NCBI RefSeq assembly: GCF_000003605.2
Contig: NW_003116462.1
Location: 126,443 to 155,335, forward strand
Reading direction: 5' to 3'
DNA from: Saccoglossus kowalevskii
Taxonomy: Eukaryota > Hemichordata > Enteropneusta > Harrimaniidae
Length of the DNA stretch: 28,893 bases
In this document: positions 1 to 12,050 of the stretch, one piece after another
Numbering within the stretch: position 1 is the stretch's first letter
How the letters are laid out: every line of letters starts with the position of its first letter
Notes under the pieces: model-generated
Told to the model about the DNA's origin: nothing
Databases searched by the model: none
The model's input: the letters and a program-made list of their open reading frames with translations, nothing else
Translations under genes and position numbers: made by a program

Positions 1-1724
1 GGTTTCAGCGTTTAATAATGATATAAATCACAATTCTTCATGTGTATCAAAACAGTGCGTGTATACAGTAGTTTTCAGATGAAACCCAATTCGTTGAATG
101 TAAATTACTAGTGCAAAGACAACAAATCTTGGATAATTGTCATTTTGAAGATGCAAGGGACTGCATTTCAAACAATAGTTATGCACTCTCATCCGATGCC
201 ATCAGGATTTTTTCAGACCCATCAGAAATAATGATCTTCAAATTTCCTTAGCGTAGCGTGGTTTACAAAAAAAATGCGTCTACCCATGAGCATTTGCGTT
301 TTTAACATGCGTTGTTATCGTCGCTTAATTTCAATTTCCGCGCGTGTGCAGGTGGCGACCACTTCGCTTTAAATTATTAACCCCAACAAAGTACCCTTCA
401 ATGATAAATGGACCACATTCCACCAAGTGGCAGCTACAACTACTCAAATATAAGCACAAACTGTTAAAGAGTTTACTCAACACAAATTGAACCCCATCAT
501 CCTTAACGGAAGCGACAGGCTAGATATTTAATAGCGTTGGGACACCATAAGAGCAACGAATTGCTTATTACAAGAATTATCTGATCTGGTTACTCGTCAG
601 TGTACAAATATGTCAACGTTGATAGGAACACACGTAAGCACAATTGGGAACCGTCTCCTCCGTAATTGGTCGCATAAGCAGTTATTACCTACAAATAAAA
701 GAAAGTATAATATGTGACGATGACACGAGGATACTTGTTATCTATCAATAATGTCAATTGAAAAGCGTGTTAGTGGGCACAAACTACGTGCACTCATCAA
801 TTTATAGCTATTTCTCCAAGGATGTGGCTGTCATTTTGTGTAAGTGTATCGTCGCACAGCGGTGACAACTCGTGGCAATTTGCAATATATCATACGATGG
901 CAGCTACCTCTATAGAACGCGAATTATGTAACACGTTGTGTTAAGCTCAATACGATGCGGTCAATACCGAATGTAGATTACAGCGCATGCGCACTGATTA
1001 CTCCTTTCCTCCACAAACATTGAATATTATATTATGTTTGTGAACGATTTAGTACCTGAATATTTTGACCAAGAAAATTATGTTTTTAGTAATAATTGAG
1101 AACTTTGCTGCAATAGCCTTTGAGCGATACACTTGTTTTGAACTCCGCCATTTGAAATTAGATGACGGAAAACAGTTCGTATTTACCATAGGTCATATAT
1201 TTACTTCAGACCTATTTACAGAACATTATCCATCACGCTGACGTCACTGTTGATGTCCATTGTATATTGCCCGATCGTTTGTAGTGTCAAATTGCCACTC
1301 GAATAATCGGCAGCTTTATCTGGTTATTAAAAGGTCGGTGTATGTAAACGTCATGGGCAGAAGTGGTACATATCTTTTACAAAGCTGAAATAATAACTAC
1401 CTTTTTGAGTCGAGACACGTCGTCAATGTTCAAAAACAATAAGTCGACGTACACGTTGTCACGTCATGAATGCTACTATCACTGGGCACGTTGATATCAC
1501 TTTCCTTGTATTATAAACAAAAATAAAAATGATTTTGACAGACATTTCTCCAATGATACACTTTCTAAAAATATACTATGCATGAGGACAGTAATTTTTT
1601 TTCGGACACGTGTTCAGGCTAGAGTGGGCAGTTTTGCTATTATAGTCAATTATTCATCCCAATAGAGAGTCTAATTTTTCTACAGTTAAAGATTTACGTT
1701 ATAAAAAGATTTTTATGATTTTTT
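1..1724. other. Intergenic AT-rich DNA, no gene seen
   Basis: I see no open frame with coding character, no repeat array and no RNA gene here. The only sites I would mark are a perfect palindromic CRE (TGACGTCA) at 1239-1246 and a CCGCCATTT core near 1146-1154, which is the reverse of the YY1-type AAATGGCGG motif. Neither lies next to a visible exon. Confidence 0.6.
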
Positions 1725-1769
1725 ATGATGATGATGATGGTGATGATGATGATGATAATGAGGATGATG
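1725..1769. repeat. GAT/ATG trinucleotide microsatellite
   Basis: Runs of GAT/ATG triplets with a few interruptions (GGT, AAT, AGG) are visible directly. The tract lies about 40 bp before a 21-bp minisatellite, so the two form one low-complexity block. It is likely length-polymorphic between individuals. Confidence 0.9.
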
Positions 1770-1807
1770 TGTCTACATCACAGTACTATAGCTTCACATA
1801 AAGAAAT

Positions 1808-2055
1808 GTTTGTATCACATAGTGGTATGTCTGCATCACATGATTAAACGTCTGCATCACATAGTGACATGTCTGCATCGCATGATTAAATGTCTGCACC
1901 ACATAGTGAAATGGCTGCATCACATATTGATATGTCGGCGTCACATAATAATATGTCTGCATCACATAGTGACATGTCTGCATCACATAGCGAAATGGCT
2001 GCATCACATAGTGATACGCCGGCATCACATAGTGATATATCTGCATCACATAATA
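1808..2055. repeat. 21-bp minisatellite, about 12 copies
   Basis: The unit is close to TCTGCATCACATAGTGATATG, with positions after CACAT varying (AGTGAC, GATTAA, ATTGAT, AATAAT). Because 21 is a multiple of three, open frames run through the array on both strands: a plus-strand heptad of the MSASHSD type and a minus-strand heptad of the YHYVMQT type. These are by-products of the period. I see no splice sites, signal peptide or flanking coding sequence supporting a repeat protein. An expressed low-complexity exon is possible but unlikely. Confidence 0.9.
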
Positions 2056-4940
2056 AAGAATGCTGTTTGTTTATACTACATTTGTATCTTTATCATAGAC
2101 CCAGCCAAACACATGGAATGGCGTGGATATAAACGCCCACGGTTCAGTCTTTGAGTAATCTCACTCATTCAATCATAATGCCAACAGGTCAGGTACAACG
2201 TTTTTTTCTGTGACCATTAACACAAATACATCTGTGGTTTAGTATGTTGTATGCAATCTATTGATTTTGATTAGGTAAACGGTTCTGAAGATTTGTTGAA
2301 AGTGATACAGAGCGCAGTCTCATGGGTTGGTACGGTTTGTGTGCAATTTGAATATATTGTCTGCTCCCGGGCGTGGACGGCAGTGTTGATGCACGGCGCA
2401 AGTTGATAAGCAGAATTTCTCTCGCATTGATTAGATAAAAGGTCATTTTGATTATCGCATTCTGTATTTTGTAATGGGCTTATCGTAGTGAAATCTTGAA
2501 AGCCGATTATCACTGACTCTGTTTTTAAAGAAAGGGAATATTCTGCTTCTACTCTAATAATTGAAGCGATTTCAATAATTGAAGCAAGCAACCCTGATCT
2601 AACATGTCATCGAGGTCGAACATGTGCTCGTGGCTAAGAATTATTCATTTCCAGTTGTGCAATATAGTACACAGTGAGTTACGTCACCATGGCAGTGCCT
2701 TGAATGAATACCATGGTTGTCCATGAAAATTAGTACATTTCACGAAGATAAAGATCGCTTGACGTCATGCAGGCTTTCCATATGCATTTTCGTGACTTAA
2801 GATTACTGTAGATATGCGTTGCATATTAATTATCAAATTTGCATATCCGATGCATGATCTTTCTGATTTTTGCGGAACAATAATAACGCAGACAATTGAC
2901 TGTGGATGTGTAAAACCTACCACTGAGAGATCAGTGTACAGTGATGGTCCCCTGGAATCATCCAACCTCAAAGAGGAGATGGCTATATTATTCTTGTGAA
3001 AAGTTTTGCAATACATACACATTGTTCCTAAAGATGGTAGATGAAATCTGACCACACAGAGTGGTATGTTCTTGACGGTGACGTTCATGCTCCATGCGCA
3101 TGCAATTCAAAAAGCGCAGAGATCTTTGCCATTTACGTTGAGTTCGGAATCCTTTTAAAATATAGATACTACGCGACATTTGATGGCTGCGTTGAATGCT
3201 GTCAATTTAGATATACAATAAGGTTTAAATGAATATTTCAACTGCCAATCATTGTGTTATGACAGGAAGCGCTAGAGGGCCAGAGTTTAAACAGAATGAC
3301 GCGCGCTGCAATGTAATTAGACATATACGCATGCGTGATTTCGTGGCATTCTAGCTGAAGAACAGTGTGTGTATTTACATTGGTATTCGTATAGTGTCTG
3401 TTAAAACAGCTTGTCTGTGTTATAACAAGTCAGTGTGTGGCTAGGTAATTACTGACAGTCCACGCTGTTTTCTTATTACCAACGTTTTAAATTATTTCAC
3501 TTCTGTGGGAAGAAACTCAATTAACGCCAGCCATAATTCAGAACTGAAAAAACAGAACATCTCTAATTCGTCGAACACGTGATCAAAACAACACATTAGC
3601 CGTGACCTGTGACTTATAAATTCTTACGTGTGTACATCGTAGTTTAATTTCAGTTAAAACAAAACAATTATTCCCCAATACTAATCCTTACCAAAGATCT
3701 TTCCGTAAATATAACAGTAAATCGTGAACCATATAACTCAATGAATGTTCGAATATCGGACAAAACTTAAAAACTGTTGCCTATGGGAATTGAGTAATGT
3801 CCTTGTACCAGCTGTGTGCTAGAGCGCACATTATGGTGGAAACACTGATATATATTGTTCATTTCATTGGATACCCACCATTACGCGACATCATCAGATA
3901 CGTAGAAGATGGAACTGGGACACGTCATATAAACACGAGCAATAAATCACATTATTGCCTTTAATTTACTACCAGTAATTCTTCCACTCATTTATACAAA
4001 CTACATCTCGTTGACTCACCTCTTCGTCTCATAGTACGGTTACAGTCATATTTCCAATTTGATAACTGTTCAACGAGACGAGGTTTAACCAGAATATTCT
4101 CATTTCTATTTTGAGTGCGAATTATTCTCCCTCGCAATATAGTCTTTTGTCATTGGTCGGGTATTTGCTTTCCAAGTCGATACTTCCAGTCTCTGGTGAG
4201 CACGTGCTTTCACTGAGACTGCATTCGAGTATTGGAGATTGATCACGTTTCTACGGTGATTGAGAAACCTTGTTAACGTCGCAACTGAGCCTAATGACAG
4301 CGAGTACTTTCATGCCCAGGCGATCATTAAACATAAAATACCCCCGTTCGAAGATTCACTATAAATAAACCTAACCCACTTTTACAGACAGCGAAATGAA
4401 GAACATTGACTTCCTGGTATTGATTTAGGATATTAAAACATAAGAACAAAATGCAAGCATTTAATACAATAATTACGTATGCACATTAATTAAAGGTTGA
4501 AAGCATACATGGTAAGATGTGATTAGTACACGAAGGTGTGTGCGCACGTTATGTGAAACAAGATAATATGAACACTGAAAATAATGATTCAGAAAAAGTG
4601 GCTTCAATCTCCACTTTACTGTAACGTTATCATTTCCAGGAGTGAAGTTACTAGAAAAATATCTCAGACCTACTCATTAGACTAACATCATACACCTATT
4701 GACCGACCATGGGGTCAACAGTGTACGCTTGTTTCCCCCGAGGGACTGTAAATCATTTAATACAAACCTATTTTCTCGAAACACGGAAGCGACTAACAGG
4801 CGTTCACTGTTGCCCGATTAAGGCCAGTCAATATGTGTTTTATAACACGTCAGATTAACTGTTTTCCACATGAAATATGACATTTGAATAATTAACTTGC
4901 TCAACTATACATGTATATTAAATATGTCGTATTAATTAAT
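2056..4940. other. Intergenic DNA, no gene seen
   Basis: Only short open frames occur, overlapping on opposite strands and without coding bias. A perfect TGACGTCA lies at 2760-2767, and a TTACGTCA variant lies in the stretch starting near 2674. A CTAGAGGG string near 3270 resembles part of a CTCF core but is too short to call. I see no tandem array or paired inverted ends. Confidence 0.55.
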
Positions 4941-5030
4941 TATTGTGAATGTGTACTACACATGAAATAAAATGATAATTTAAAGTTATTGTTGTAAATG
5001 TATACTGATGTGAAATAGAATGAGAGTAAG
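4941..5030. repeat. Degenerate two-copy tandem duplication, about 46 bp
   Basis: A segment starting TATTGTGAATGTGTACT at 4941 recurs in diverged form as TATTGTTGTAAATGTATACT near 4987. Both copies continue into a GTGAAAT/ATGAAAT and AATGA stretch. The copies differ at several positions and by small indels, so the duplication is old. No function is suggested. Confidence 0.5.
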
Positions 5031-6637
5031 TTCATAAGTTCATTGAGTATATGCTCTTCCCGTAACAAAGACATGATAGGTGAATCTGGTACTAACGAAT
5101 TACCCCCCTGGTGTTGGTGCGCTGTCCACTAACTCCTATTTTGTAACATATTTCTAATCCTTCGGTGTCCAAGATTACGTTGCTACAGTTGTCGCACGAA
5201 GGCATTGGTTAGTGTAACGTTAATTGTCGCGATTCTTTTGATATCTTCATCATTTTCTGTCGAAGTAGGTTTTTGTCAATAGGCATATGCTTTGCCATAC
5301 CAGAGATCGAATTACTGTTCTAACGTTGGGCATTGGTCAGTGTTAAAGTGCTGTAGAAAATTGATTGAGATTTCTCCAGTTTCTTGTGTACTTCACGAGC
5401 GACTCGACTCAAAGTGAATTTACAGGGTTTCAGTCTAATATCACAATCGCTCTATATTACCAGCCGCGATAGATAATACAACGAGCATAAATCCTGATTT
5501 ATCATTTACGGTACGGAAGTGAGAATATTTTCATGTCTACGATTGCAAGGATAAAATATACTGATCATCGATTTCTTTGCATAATTCTGACCATTGCTTT
5601 GAGTACACATAATTTGCGTGCAATCAGACACGTCTCGGTGGGAAACTTGCAATCTATGTCCAAAACTGTTACCTTATAAATTTAGAAATTATACAGTGTA
5701 TTTACGGCCCCGCTAATTATGCTCTTTGTCTTCTCAGAATCCTTACTGGAAACTAGCTATGCCAATTCCTAAAGTTAGACGTCGTCTTCTGCAGACATGT
5801 TTAATGTTTACAAACATCACCTGATTAATGCGATTAACCGATGTGTTGCCAAATAGTCGTATTTTTTTAAGCAGTCCAGCAACTGTTTCATTGATATCTG
5901 GGAACAGAGTAAAATTAGGTAACACCACATGACAGCGTATTAACCAATCACGACACAGAATCTGGACGAGAAGTGGTTTAACAGACATTGTACTACTGGA
6001 ATGAGGAGGACGGTGTGGGCGTAATAACTCGACAGCCCCGGTAGCATCTGTTGAGACCTAATGCCTAAAGCTAAGTGAGATATGAAAACGCTCTGTTGCC
6101 GATGATTGATTCAAATTCAGTGCTCACAGTCAGTTTCTAAGAATTGCTAATACAATTGGAGATGTTGCACACCGACGCAATTGTTTCATCTTCATTGAAT
6201 ACCAACAAATTCAACCTTATTGATAACATCTCCGTCTGCCTTGACGTTTGAGGAACGATTTGAGGTTAGGTCGATACTATAATGTATTATAATATTTCGA
6301 TTTATACTTGATAGGGTAACCTCTGCCGTATAAGGAAACGTTTTTGAACGTAATCGTCTAGGACTAGACGATCATATGAGTGTCTCTCTATTAAAATAAC
6401 GTATAGATGAATCTGATTTAGAACGTCTCGTGTTCGTGTTGGTTTACATGAACTTGGCGCTAGCTCATAATGGGCATCAGTTTATATATCAATTGGGTTT
6501 AGATCGTCTGAAGATGGACAAGTTTTACCGTTAATAAATCATATCAATATATTGGTCACTTGTCCACCGACTTGTCGCGTTAACCCCCGGCTCAAACTTA
6601 CCTAGCTACGCACTACGCACCACGAACTTTAGTGCCG
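5031..6637. other. Intergenic DNA, no gene seen
   Basis: I find no coding-like frame, array or inverted-repeat element. A short phrase of the form GGCATTGGTYAGTGT occurs twice, near 5201 and 5328. That could be a decayed repeat but is too short to classify. Confidence 0.5.
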
Positions 6638-6679
6638 TATTATTTATTATTTATTATTTATTATTTATTATTTATTATA
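6638..6679. repeat. TATTATT heptanucleotide microsatellite, 6 copies
   Basis: Six head-to-tail copies of TATTATT are visible, the last ending TATTATA. The tract is nearly perfect, which suggests recent slippage. It sits in ordinary intergenic sequence. Confidence 0.9.
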
Positions 6680-7967
6680 TTATAAGATTTGTCTTGTGAT
6701 GGTGGAGAGGAAGCTCTAGAGATGTTCTCGTTTCGCTCTGTGATGTTGCTGACGGGGCCGCGCTAAACCTCTCACCACTTACGTATCAATTGTATTACCT
6801 TCCGAATTGCCGCTTTTTTGTTATTGTCATTACGCAACGACGTCTATATTCTAGACAGGATATTACACCTTCAAATGAACTGAAAACCTTTTAGCTCCGC
6901 ATTTAATACCACATTTAAAAAAACAAATAACAGGCGCCAATTCATACTTGGTGACTCTACACTATTAGTAAAGATGTCGATTAAAATGTTGAGTTCAGTG
7001 TACACAGGAGTGCTTTCTGAGGATATTTTGCGCCGGGAAAATAATACATATATTATTTTGTTTTGCGTCTATTAGGCATTTAGACGGATGGCGTTTTATT
7101 TTATTTGTCACGTGTTCAGCAGATGTTGCAGCAATGTATCGGATACTAATACCATTTGCAGCATGAAACATAGTCCTTAGAATGAGATTCTAAGATATAT
7201 ACATAAAACAACCTGTGTTTGTTTCACAACATTAAATTTAATTTAACATACAGTGGAGCAATTCGACACCACGTCAAGCGAAATTGCAAAATGATTTTTT
7301 ATGATGATGACTAGTCGTTCGAAAGTACTGTAACTGTTAAATGATTTTTCGATTTTGAAAGAACTGTTTAACACTTTTGGAAAGAAAGAAAAATCCAATT
7401 TCCCTAAAATCAAGAAACTAAAAATATGTAAAGATATACCAGCAATTGTCCCTTTGAAAATACATAATTGTGTCACGGGATTTTGTATTGTCTCATTGAA
7501 TTCTATATAAGTCATTCATTGTTATCGTGATTCTTCAGCAAGCAGTGTTCCAAATAACTTACATTGATCCGCCTCAAGCGCCAACAATTGATGGTTACGA
7601 CCCTTTTTTTAAATAGGATTTTACTTATAATATTAAATCGATTACGTTAATTTACCTGTCATAGTTTTTAATAATATTTCTATATATATGTTGAGCGTCT
7701 ACTCATGCTGACTGCTAAGCAACGGAATAAAACTTCAATTAAGGTCGAGATTGATAAAAAGACCCTTGTCTGGATTTGAAGACGGATGAAAGAGATGCTT
7801 CGCCGATGTAGCATTACAAGTAGTACTACTTCGTGGTTTCCAATGCATTTTCTCTCGAAAATACCATTAAAATTGTTATGAGAATTGATGTTATTACCAG
7901 ACAAGGGGACTCGCTATATCCAAGAACCTCTACTTTGGGACACTAAACACATGGCACAGGCCTACTT
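6680..7967. other. Intergenic DNA, no gene seen
   Basis: The open frames in this stretch are short, AT-rich and on the minus strand, with no recognisable domain. Nothing structural stands out until the palindrome at 7968. Confidence 0.5.
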
Positions 7968-7999
7968 CATGTCAATTATTTGACATGTCACGTGACATG
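7968..7999. promoter_or_regulatory. Nested palindromes with CACGTG E-box
   Basis: Two inverted repeats share an arm. CATGTCAA at 7968-7975 pairs with TTGACATG at 7980-7987 across a 4-base loop. The last four bases of that right arm then begin a perfect 16-base palindrome, CATGTCACGTGACATG, at 7984-7999. Its centre is CACGTG, the classic E-box for bHLH-zip factors such as USF, MITF/TFEB or MYC/MAX, and the flanking TGTCA/TGACA matches the TALE-homeodomain core. It lies about 115 bp upstream of a perfect CRE and about 640 bp upstream of the candidate first exon. The structure is certain; the regulatory role is inferred. Confidence 0.5.
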
Positions 8000-8089
8000 A
8001 CGAAGGGCTCGATTTCGTGGACCTTAAATTACAGACTTGATTGTACGTAAATACAACTCGGCTAAGCCATCGACACTCACTGACTCTTT

Positions 8090-8345
8090 TATTTGGTTCA
8101 TTTCAGATCGCCGTGACGTCATTTTTACACACCCACACGCTTTCCCAGCAACGAGTCGAGATAGCGAAACACACCAAGACAAAGATACGAAGTTGGAGCA
8201 TTGCCGCACGGTATTAGTCAATATTCCTCGACCATCGCTACATATATAACCGCGAACGCCAGGGGTTTGTGTGTATGAGCCATTTTGACTGGATGGGAGG
8301 CCGAGTGACGTCATATGTGGTAGTGGATCGGGCGCGCGGGATTGC
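8090..8345 (+). promoter_or_regulatory. CpG-rich candidate promoter with two CREs and a TATA-like box
   Basis: CpG density rises compared with the flanks. Perfect TGACGTCA sites sit at 8114-8121 and 8306-8313. A TATATAA box sits at 8243-8249, and a GCCATTTTG (reverse YY1-type) motif near 8279-8287. This combination, followed about 300 bp later by a coding-like exon with a good start context, suggests a promoter firing rightwards. Open frames on both strands here have no protein-like character and are more likely side effects of the higher GC. No transcript evidence is available, so the start site is not fixed. Confidence 0.4.
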
Positions 8346-8638
8346 AATTGTCAGTGCGGAATTTATACAAGAGTTACGCACACAGAATGTTTAACTAACA
8401 AAAGATGCAATGATTTCAACTAACAATGCCGACACATCCGGGATCTGTCTTAACATTAGTCGTCAGAATCTTATCTAACTGAATGAAACCCACGTAAACG
8501 CCAAACCATAACGCAGTACTTACAAGTGTGCAACGCATCTACCCGAATCGCTGCATTCTCCACTCGCAAGCTTTTCATTTGCCTGGCTACGGAATATAAC
8601 AATATATGTGTGCGTGAATGTAAGTCTAAATCTCCGGA

Positions 8639-8915
8639 ATGTATGCGGCCATCGCTAAGTTCCAATGGAATCAGCTATTCGCATGTTGTTACTGTTTCAA
8701 ACGGCATCGGAGAAAGTCGGGCGGATATTACGACCATCGAAACAAAGAGATGGACTATCTGAACACGCCATCGCGCCGGTCATCGGGCTCGGCATCAAGC
8801 ACCAGTCCGACTCATGCTTCGACTTCTACTAGGCAGAAGATAATAGCCGGTCATGATCCTATTAATTTCTGGGTGATCCGCGACAACGATATCGAGGTTT
8901 CAAGAATACAGCCAG
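8639..8915 (+). CDS. Candidate coding exon 1 of an unrecognised protein
   Basis: I do not recognise this protein, but the frame looks genuinely coding. It has higher GC and varied codons compared with its surroundings. Features by residue: a Cys cluster CCYC at 16-19, directly followed by the basic run KRHRRK at 21-26, an arrangement seen in palmitoylated juxtamembrane or N-terminal segments; a YYDHRNKEMDY stretch at 30-40; a Ser/Thr-rich segment at 43-64 with an RRSS basophilic kinase-like site; and a hydrophobic/acidic block NFWVIRDNDIEV at 76-87. A stop at 8627 in the same frame means the exon either starts at this ATG (G at -3) or begins at a splice acceptor such as the AG ending at 8659. 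It ends at CCAG followed by GTAGGC, a good donor, leaving phase 1. It lies downstream of a promoter-like stretch. An internal exon of a larger gene is the main alternative. Confidence 0.45.
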
Positions 8916-9370
8916 GTAGGCCACGCATGAGTCACGTTAATGTGCTGAGTCGTAAAGTGAATATATGTCTATCTATTTATCAATACGCGACGTTCCCCGT
9001 CACAGAAATTATCATTATTAGCATATGAATAATTTGTAATCGGTAAGTTTCCGCTTACTGCGAGACCTCGCGTAGAGCGTGATAGACGGGGACTGAACGT
9101 CTGTCAGAAAAAAATCGAACGATTTGATTTTGAATTCGATTTGTTTACAGCTTAATGTCGAAATTCTGACCTTTGAGAAGGAAAATATTGCGTTTAGAAA
9201 CCCTTACTTCGTCACACTTGACCATCATTAAATGTGTATAGCACATTATTATGCGTGGAAATATCCCCCAAAATACTTTGGGTATGTCGTTTGTCGAATC
9301 CCATGTGACGTTTGACGTCACTACGACGTATGAAATTTGTTTGTTCTGTTTTGGCATTCTTGGATTTCAG

Positions 9371-9654
9371 GCATAACCCGCGATCTCGCAGTGAATGGAA
9401 AACGGTCTGAACATCACTTTTGCTTGATATATTTACACATCACAGAATACACATGTTCACGTATTGTGCATTTATACCGTCTGTGTTCAATATTGTACGA
9501 AGAAATGTATGCATTCACAAATGTAACGCACTTACTAGACACTATAACAACGCTCAATATCAACTTTTCTCCCAACGAGTTGACTGTTGTAAAAATTGGG
9601 ATGGGGTTACGTTTAGAAGAACAAACCTATACAGAGAACATTCTGAGAGATTAA
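9371..9654 (+). CDS. Candidate second, terminal exon joined in phase to the 8639 exon
   Basis: A pyrimidine-rich tract ending in TTTCAG at 9370 makes a strong acceptor. Taking the one spare base from the 8915 donor, the frame continues without a break as GITRDLAVNGKRSEHHF and runs to TAA at 9652-9654. An AATAAA polyadenylation signal follows at 9665-9670. The joined product would be 186 residues with a 455-base intron. The first 17 or so residues look protein-like. The remainder is AT-rich, Cys/Leu/Ile-rich and less convincing, so the real exon may end sooner or may be an alternative terminal exon read into intron. No domain is recognised. Confidence 0.3.
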
Positions 9655-9664
9655 TTTCTTCTCC

Positions 9665-9670
9665 AATAAA
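9665..9670 (+). terminator. AATAAA polyadenylation signal
   Basis: This is a canonical AATAAA hexamer 10 bases after the stop codon of the candidate terminal exon at 9371-9654. The motif is common by chance in AT-rich DNA, so it supports the exon only by position. Confidence 0.3.
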
Positions 9671-11881
9671 ATTTAATAGTCACCTCTAACAATTTTGTAA
9701 TATTACACTCGCGAAGCTAAGCGATATTCACTTATTTTACAATCTTTTCCAAGAAACGTGAGAATCTTTTTTGTGAACATTTTTAAATAACACCGCAACA
9801 AACGTGACACAACTTGATTCGCGTTGTGTTGCAATCGGCTCCGTTATTGTGTTAAGAAGAGACCCCGGCGCTAATATCAGGTCTTATTACAATTCTGACT
9901 TTATAAGCGGTGGCGCCACATCGTACGCTGACTTTTTTAGACATCATACCTAAATAATGAACGTATTAGCAATGTGATATAAACGTTTACAGCCTTAACA
10001 AGACTTGATGCACGACAAATGTTTCATTCATTGCATCTATTTTCACGAAGTCCGATTAAATGAAAGAGAGCGCGAAAGAGATGGAGAAGATATTGCGTCG
10101 CGACAATAAACTTACTTTCCCACCGTATTACGTGCTTAGGGGTATCTTGAATTCTTTGACGCGTGGCCTTTATTAAATATCCGGAGTACTTTACGGACCC
10201 TTTTTGAAGCTGAGTTGATTATTCGATACAGTGCAGAGTATCAACAGTTGCCATTTATATTGGCGTGCGTGACGTATAACACAATGAATAATTAAACCAA
10301 TTGACGAATATGTTTCATTCCTTGTGAAATTATGTCCATTATATTCCAAATTATATATGCCTAGGGTATTTCCACCATTTTGACCCAGAAATAAAATTAG
10401 ATCCAATTAATATGTCAAACAACAACGTATGCGGGAAATTCAACTTATCTACCATTCATTGCGTTGATGACGTCATTTCACGTATAGACATTTCATTTAC
10501 CCTATGGACAATTAATTATTTAAGCAGTCATAAAGAAAGATAATGCAGTTTCATTGTCACGTGACTATATCTAAAAAATCCACCATAATATTCATCCTCG
10601 TTCATAGCTACAACTATTGTATAATACAATATTTATAAACAAGAATACTAAAGAGACAAATTTCACTGATAATGATGTGTTAATGATTTGTTACGAAAGT
10701 TGACTTAATTCTATACACTCACATAGTTGAACATCTTACAAAACAGGACAAGAAAATGGTAGTCAATACGGTCCAAGCATGCACCTCCTTCAAATTCATC
10801 GTCCTTAGTAGGACTAATCAAGGGCGCGTATTCAAAATTATGTTGGTTATTATCTGTAGTGAAAAATTCTTCTACGTATGAGACAATTGTGGAATGCATC
10901 AATCTTTTAAGACAAGATTCTCAAACGACAATATTAATTAAATAAGTTAATTAAGGTTAATTCTCTTGGCGCAATATCTCTGAGAGATAAATGGCTTGTC
11001 TCGTTCTGTAACGCGTTATAGTTGGCCATAAATAGAATGATAAATCATATAATATGACTTGAACGTGCAGAGAAGAAATGCAACGATGATAAAGACACGT
11101 TATGGGGTGTTGTAATGAGTACGTATCGTCGTTTACTCGATGTTTTTGATATCGATGTTCAGAGCAGTGTCGTAACTTGATGATATGTTACGTTGTTATT
11201 GTGTAGTTAAATGAACGTGTAAAAGGCACTACGACTCACAAACAAAGTATTAAAACAACGTTATGTTAATGGTCCCAGTGTCGGATTATAACATTTATTA
11301 TACCAAGCTATGACATATAATTGTACCACGAATGAAACTCGGTTGAGACGGTTCTTCTCAGAGTACAACGTTAACAATTGGACTCACCGCCCACACTTTA
11401 TGGTAATTAATTATTACTGGGGACAAGAGCTCGTCCAAACCATCAGTCAAGTACGTGACTTGGTTCAGAGAGAATCACGGCTCTACTCTATTGCGTCTTA
11501 TCTTAGAATAGTGCATTCATGGAGAAACTGAAACTGTTTTCTATTTTCAAACAAAAAATGTTAATAGCCTTGCTGAAACTGATAAAATCGTTGACGATTG
11601 AATCTCGAAAACTAATTGACAGAGGAACGTTGCTGCCGGTTCGAAGAGTAAAGGATTACAGAATTAATAGTGCATACTGAACTGCGTTTGTGAAGCTTCA
11701 TAGTTTTCCGAGATGTAGTACAGATACCGTGTTACTGTGGAGTAACATTCTTCGGAATGATGACAAGATACCGAAAAGACAACAGCTATTAACAGTTGAA
11801 CAAATTTATTGAAACACAAATCAATGGCATACTTCTATCCACTTTGAATTCGAGCAACAATGGTGTTCATAACTTCATTAT
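9671..11881. other. Intergenic or intronic DNA, no gene seen
   Basis: No coding-like frame stands out. A perfect TGACGTCA lies at 10468-10475; another lies just upstream at 9313-9320, inside the proposed intron. The frame at 11310-11531 is short and unremarkable. If the 8639 exon belongs to a larger gene, this stretch could be intron. Confidence 0.5.
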
Positions 11882-12050
11882 CATTGGTCAATTAAGACGC
11901 GCTATGTCTGTCTATAATATACATCCGGCCATATGTGATTGGTCTCATAAGGGAGATATATAGTTGGCTAATAGGTCGAAGGTTGCTGTATCGGATTGGT
12001 CATTCACGAGAGACATATGATTGGCCAAGAGTTTGAAGGCCGAATCTGAG
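11882..12050. repeat. Three degenerate copies of a ~56-bp unit with inverted CCAAT boxes
   Basis: Copies begin with (C/G)ATTGGTC at 11882, 11937 and 11994, spaced about 56 bp. They share a weaker downstream GAGA(T/C)ATAT and an AGTTTGAAGG/GGTCGAAGG tail. ATTGG, the reverse of CCAAT, occurs at 11883, 11938, 11995 and 12020. NF-Y binds this pentamer, usually within a longer CCAAT context, and regularly spaced copies are typical of NF-Y-dependent promoters. No exon is visible next to it, so it may simply be an old minisatellite. Confidence 0.45.

Noticed and set aside
1786-2154. Heptad-repeat frames on both strands
   Set aside because: Products of the 21-bp minisatellite period; open on both strands equally.
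8024-8347. 107-codon minus-strand frame and a 70-codon plus-strand frame over the same bases
   Set aside because: Higher local GC removes stops on both strands; the block looks like a CpG-rich promoter, and neither frame resembles a protein.
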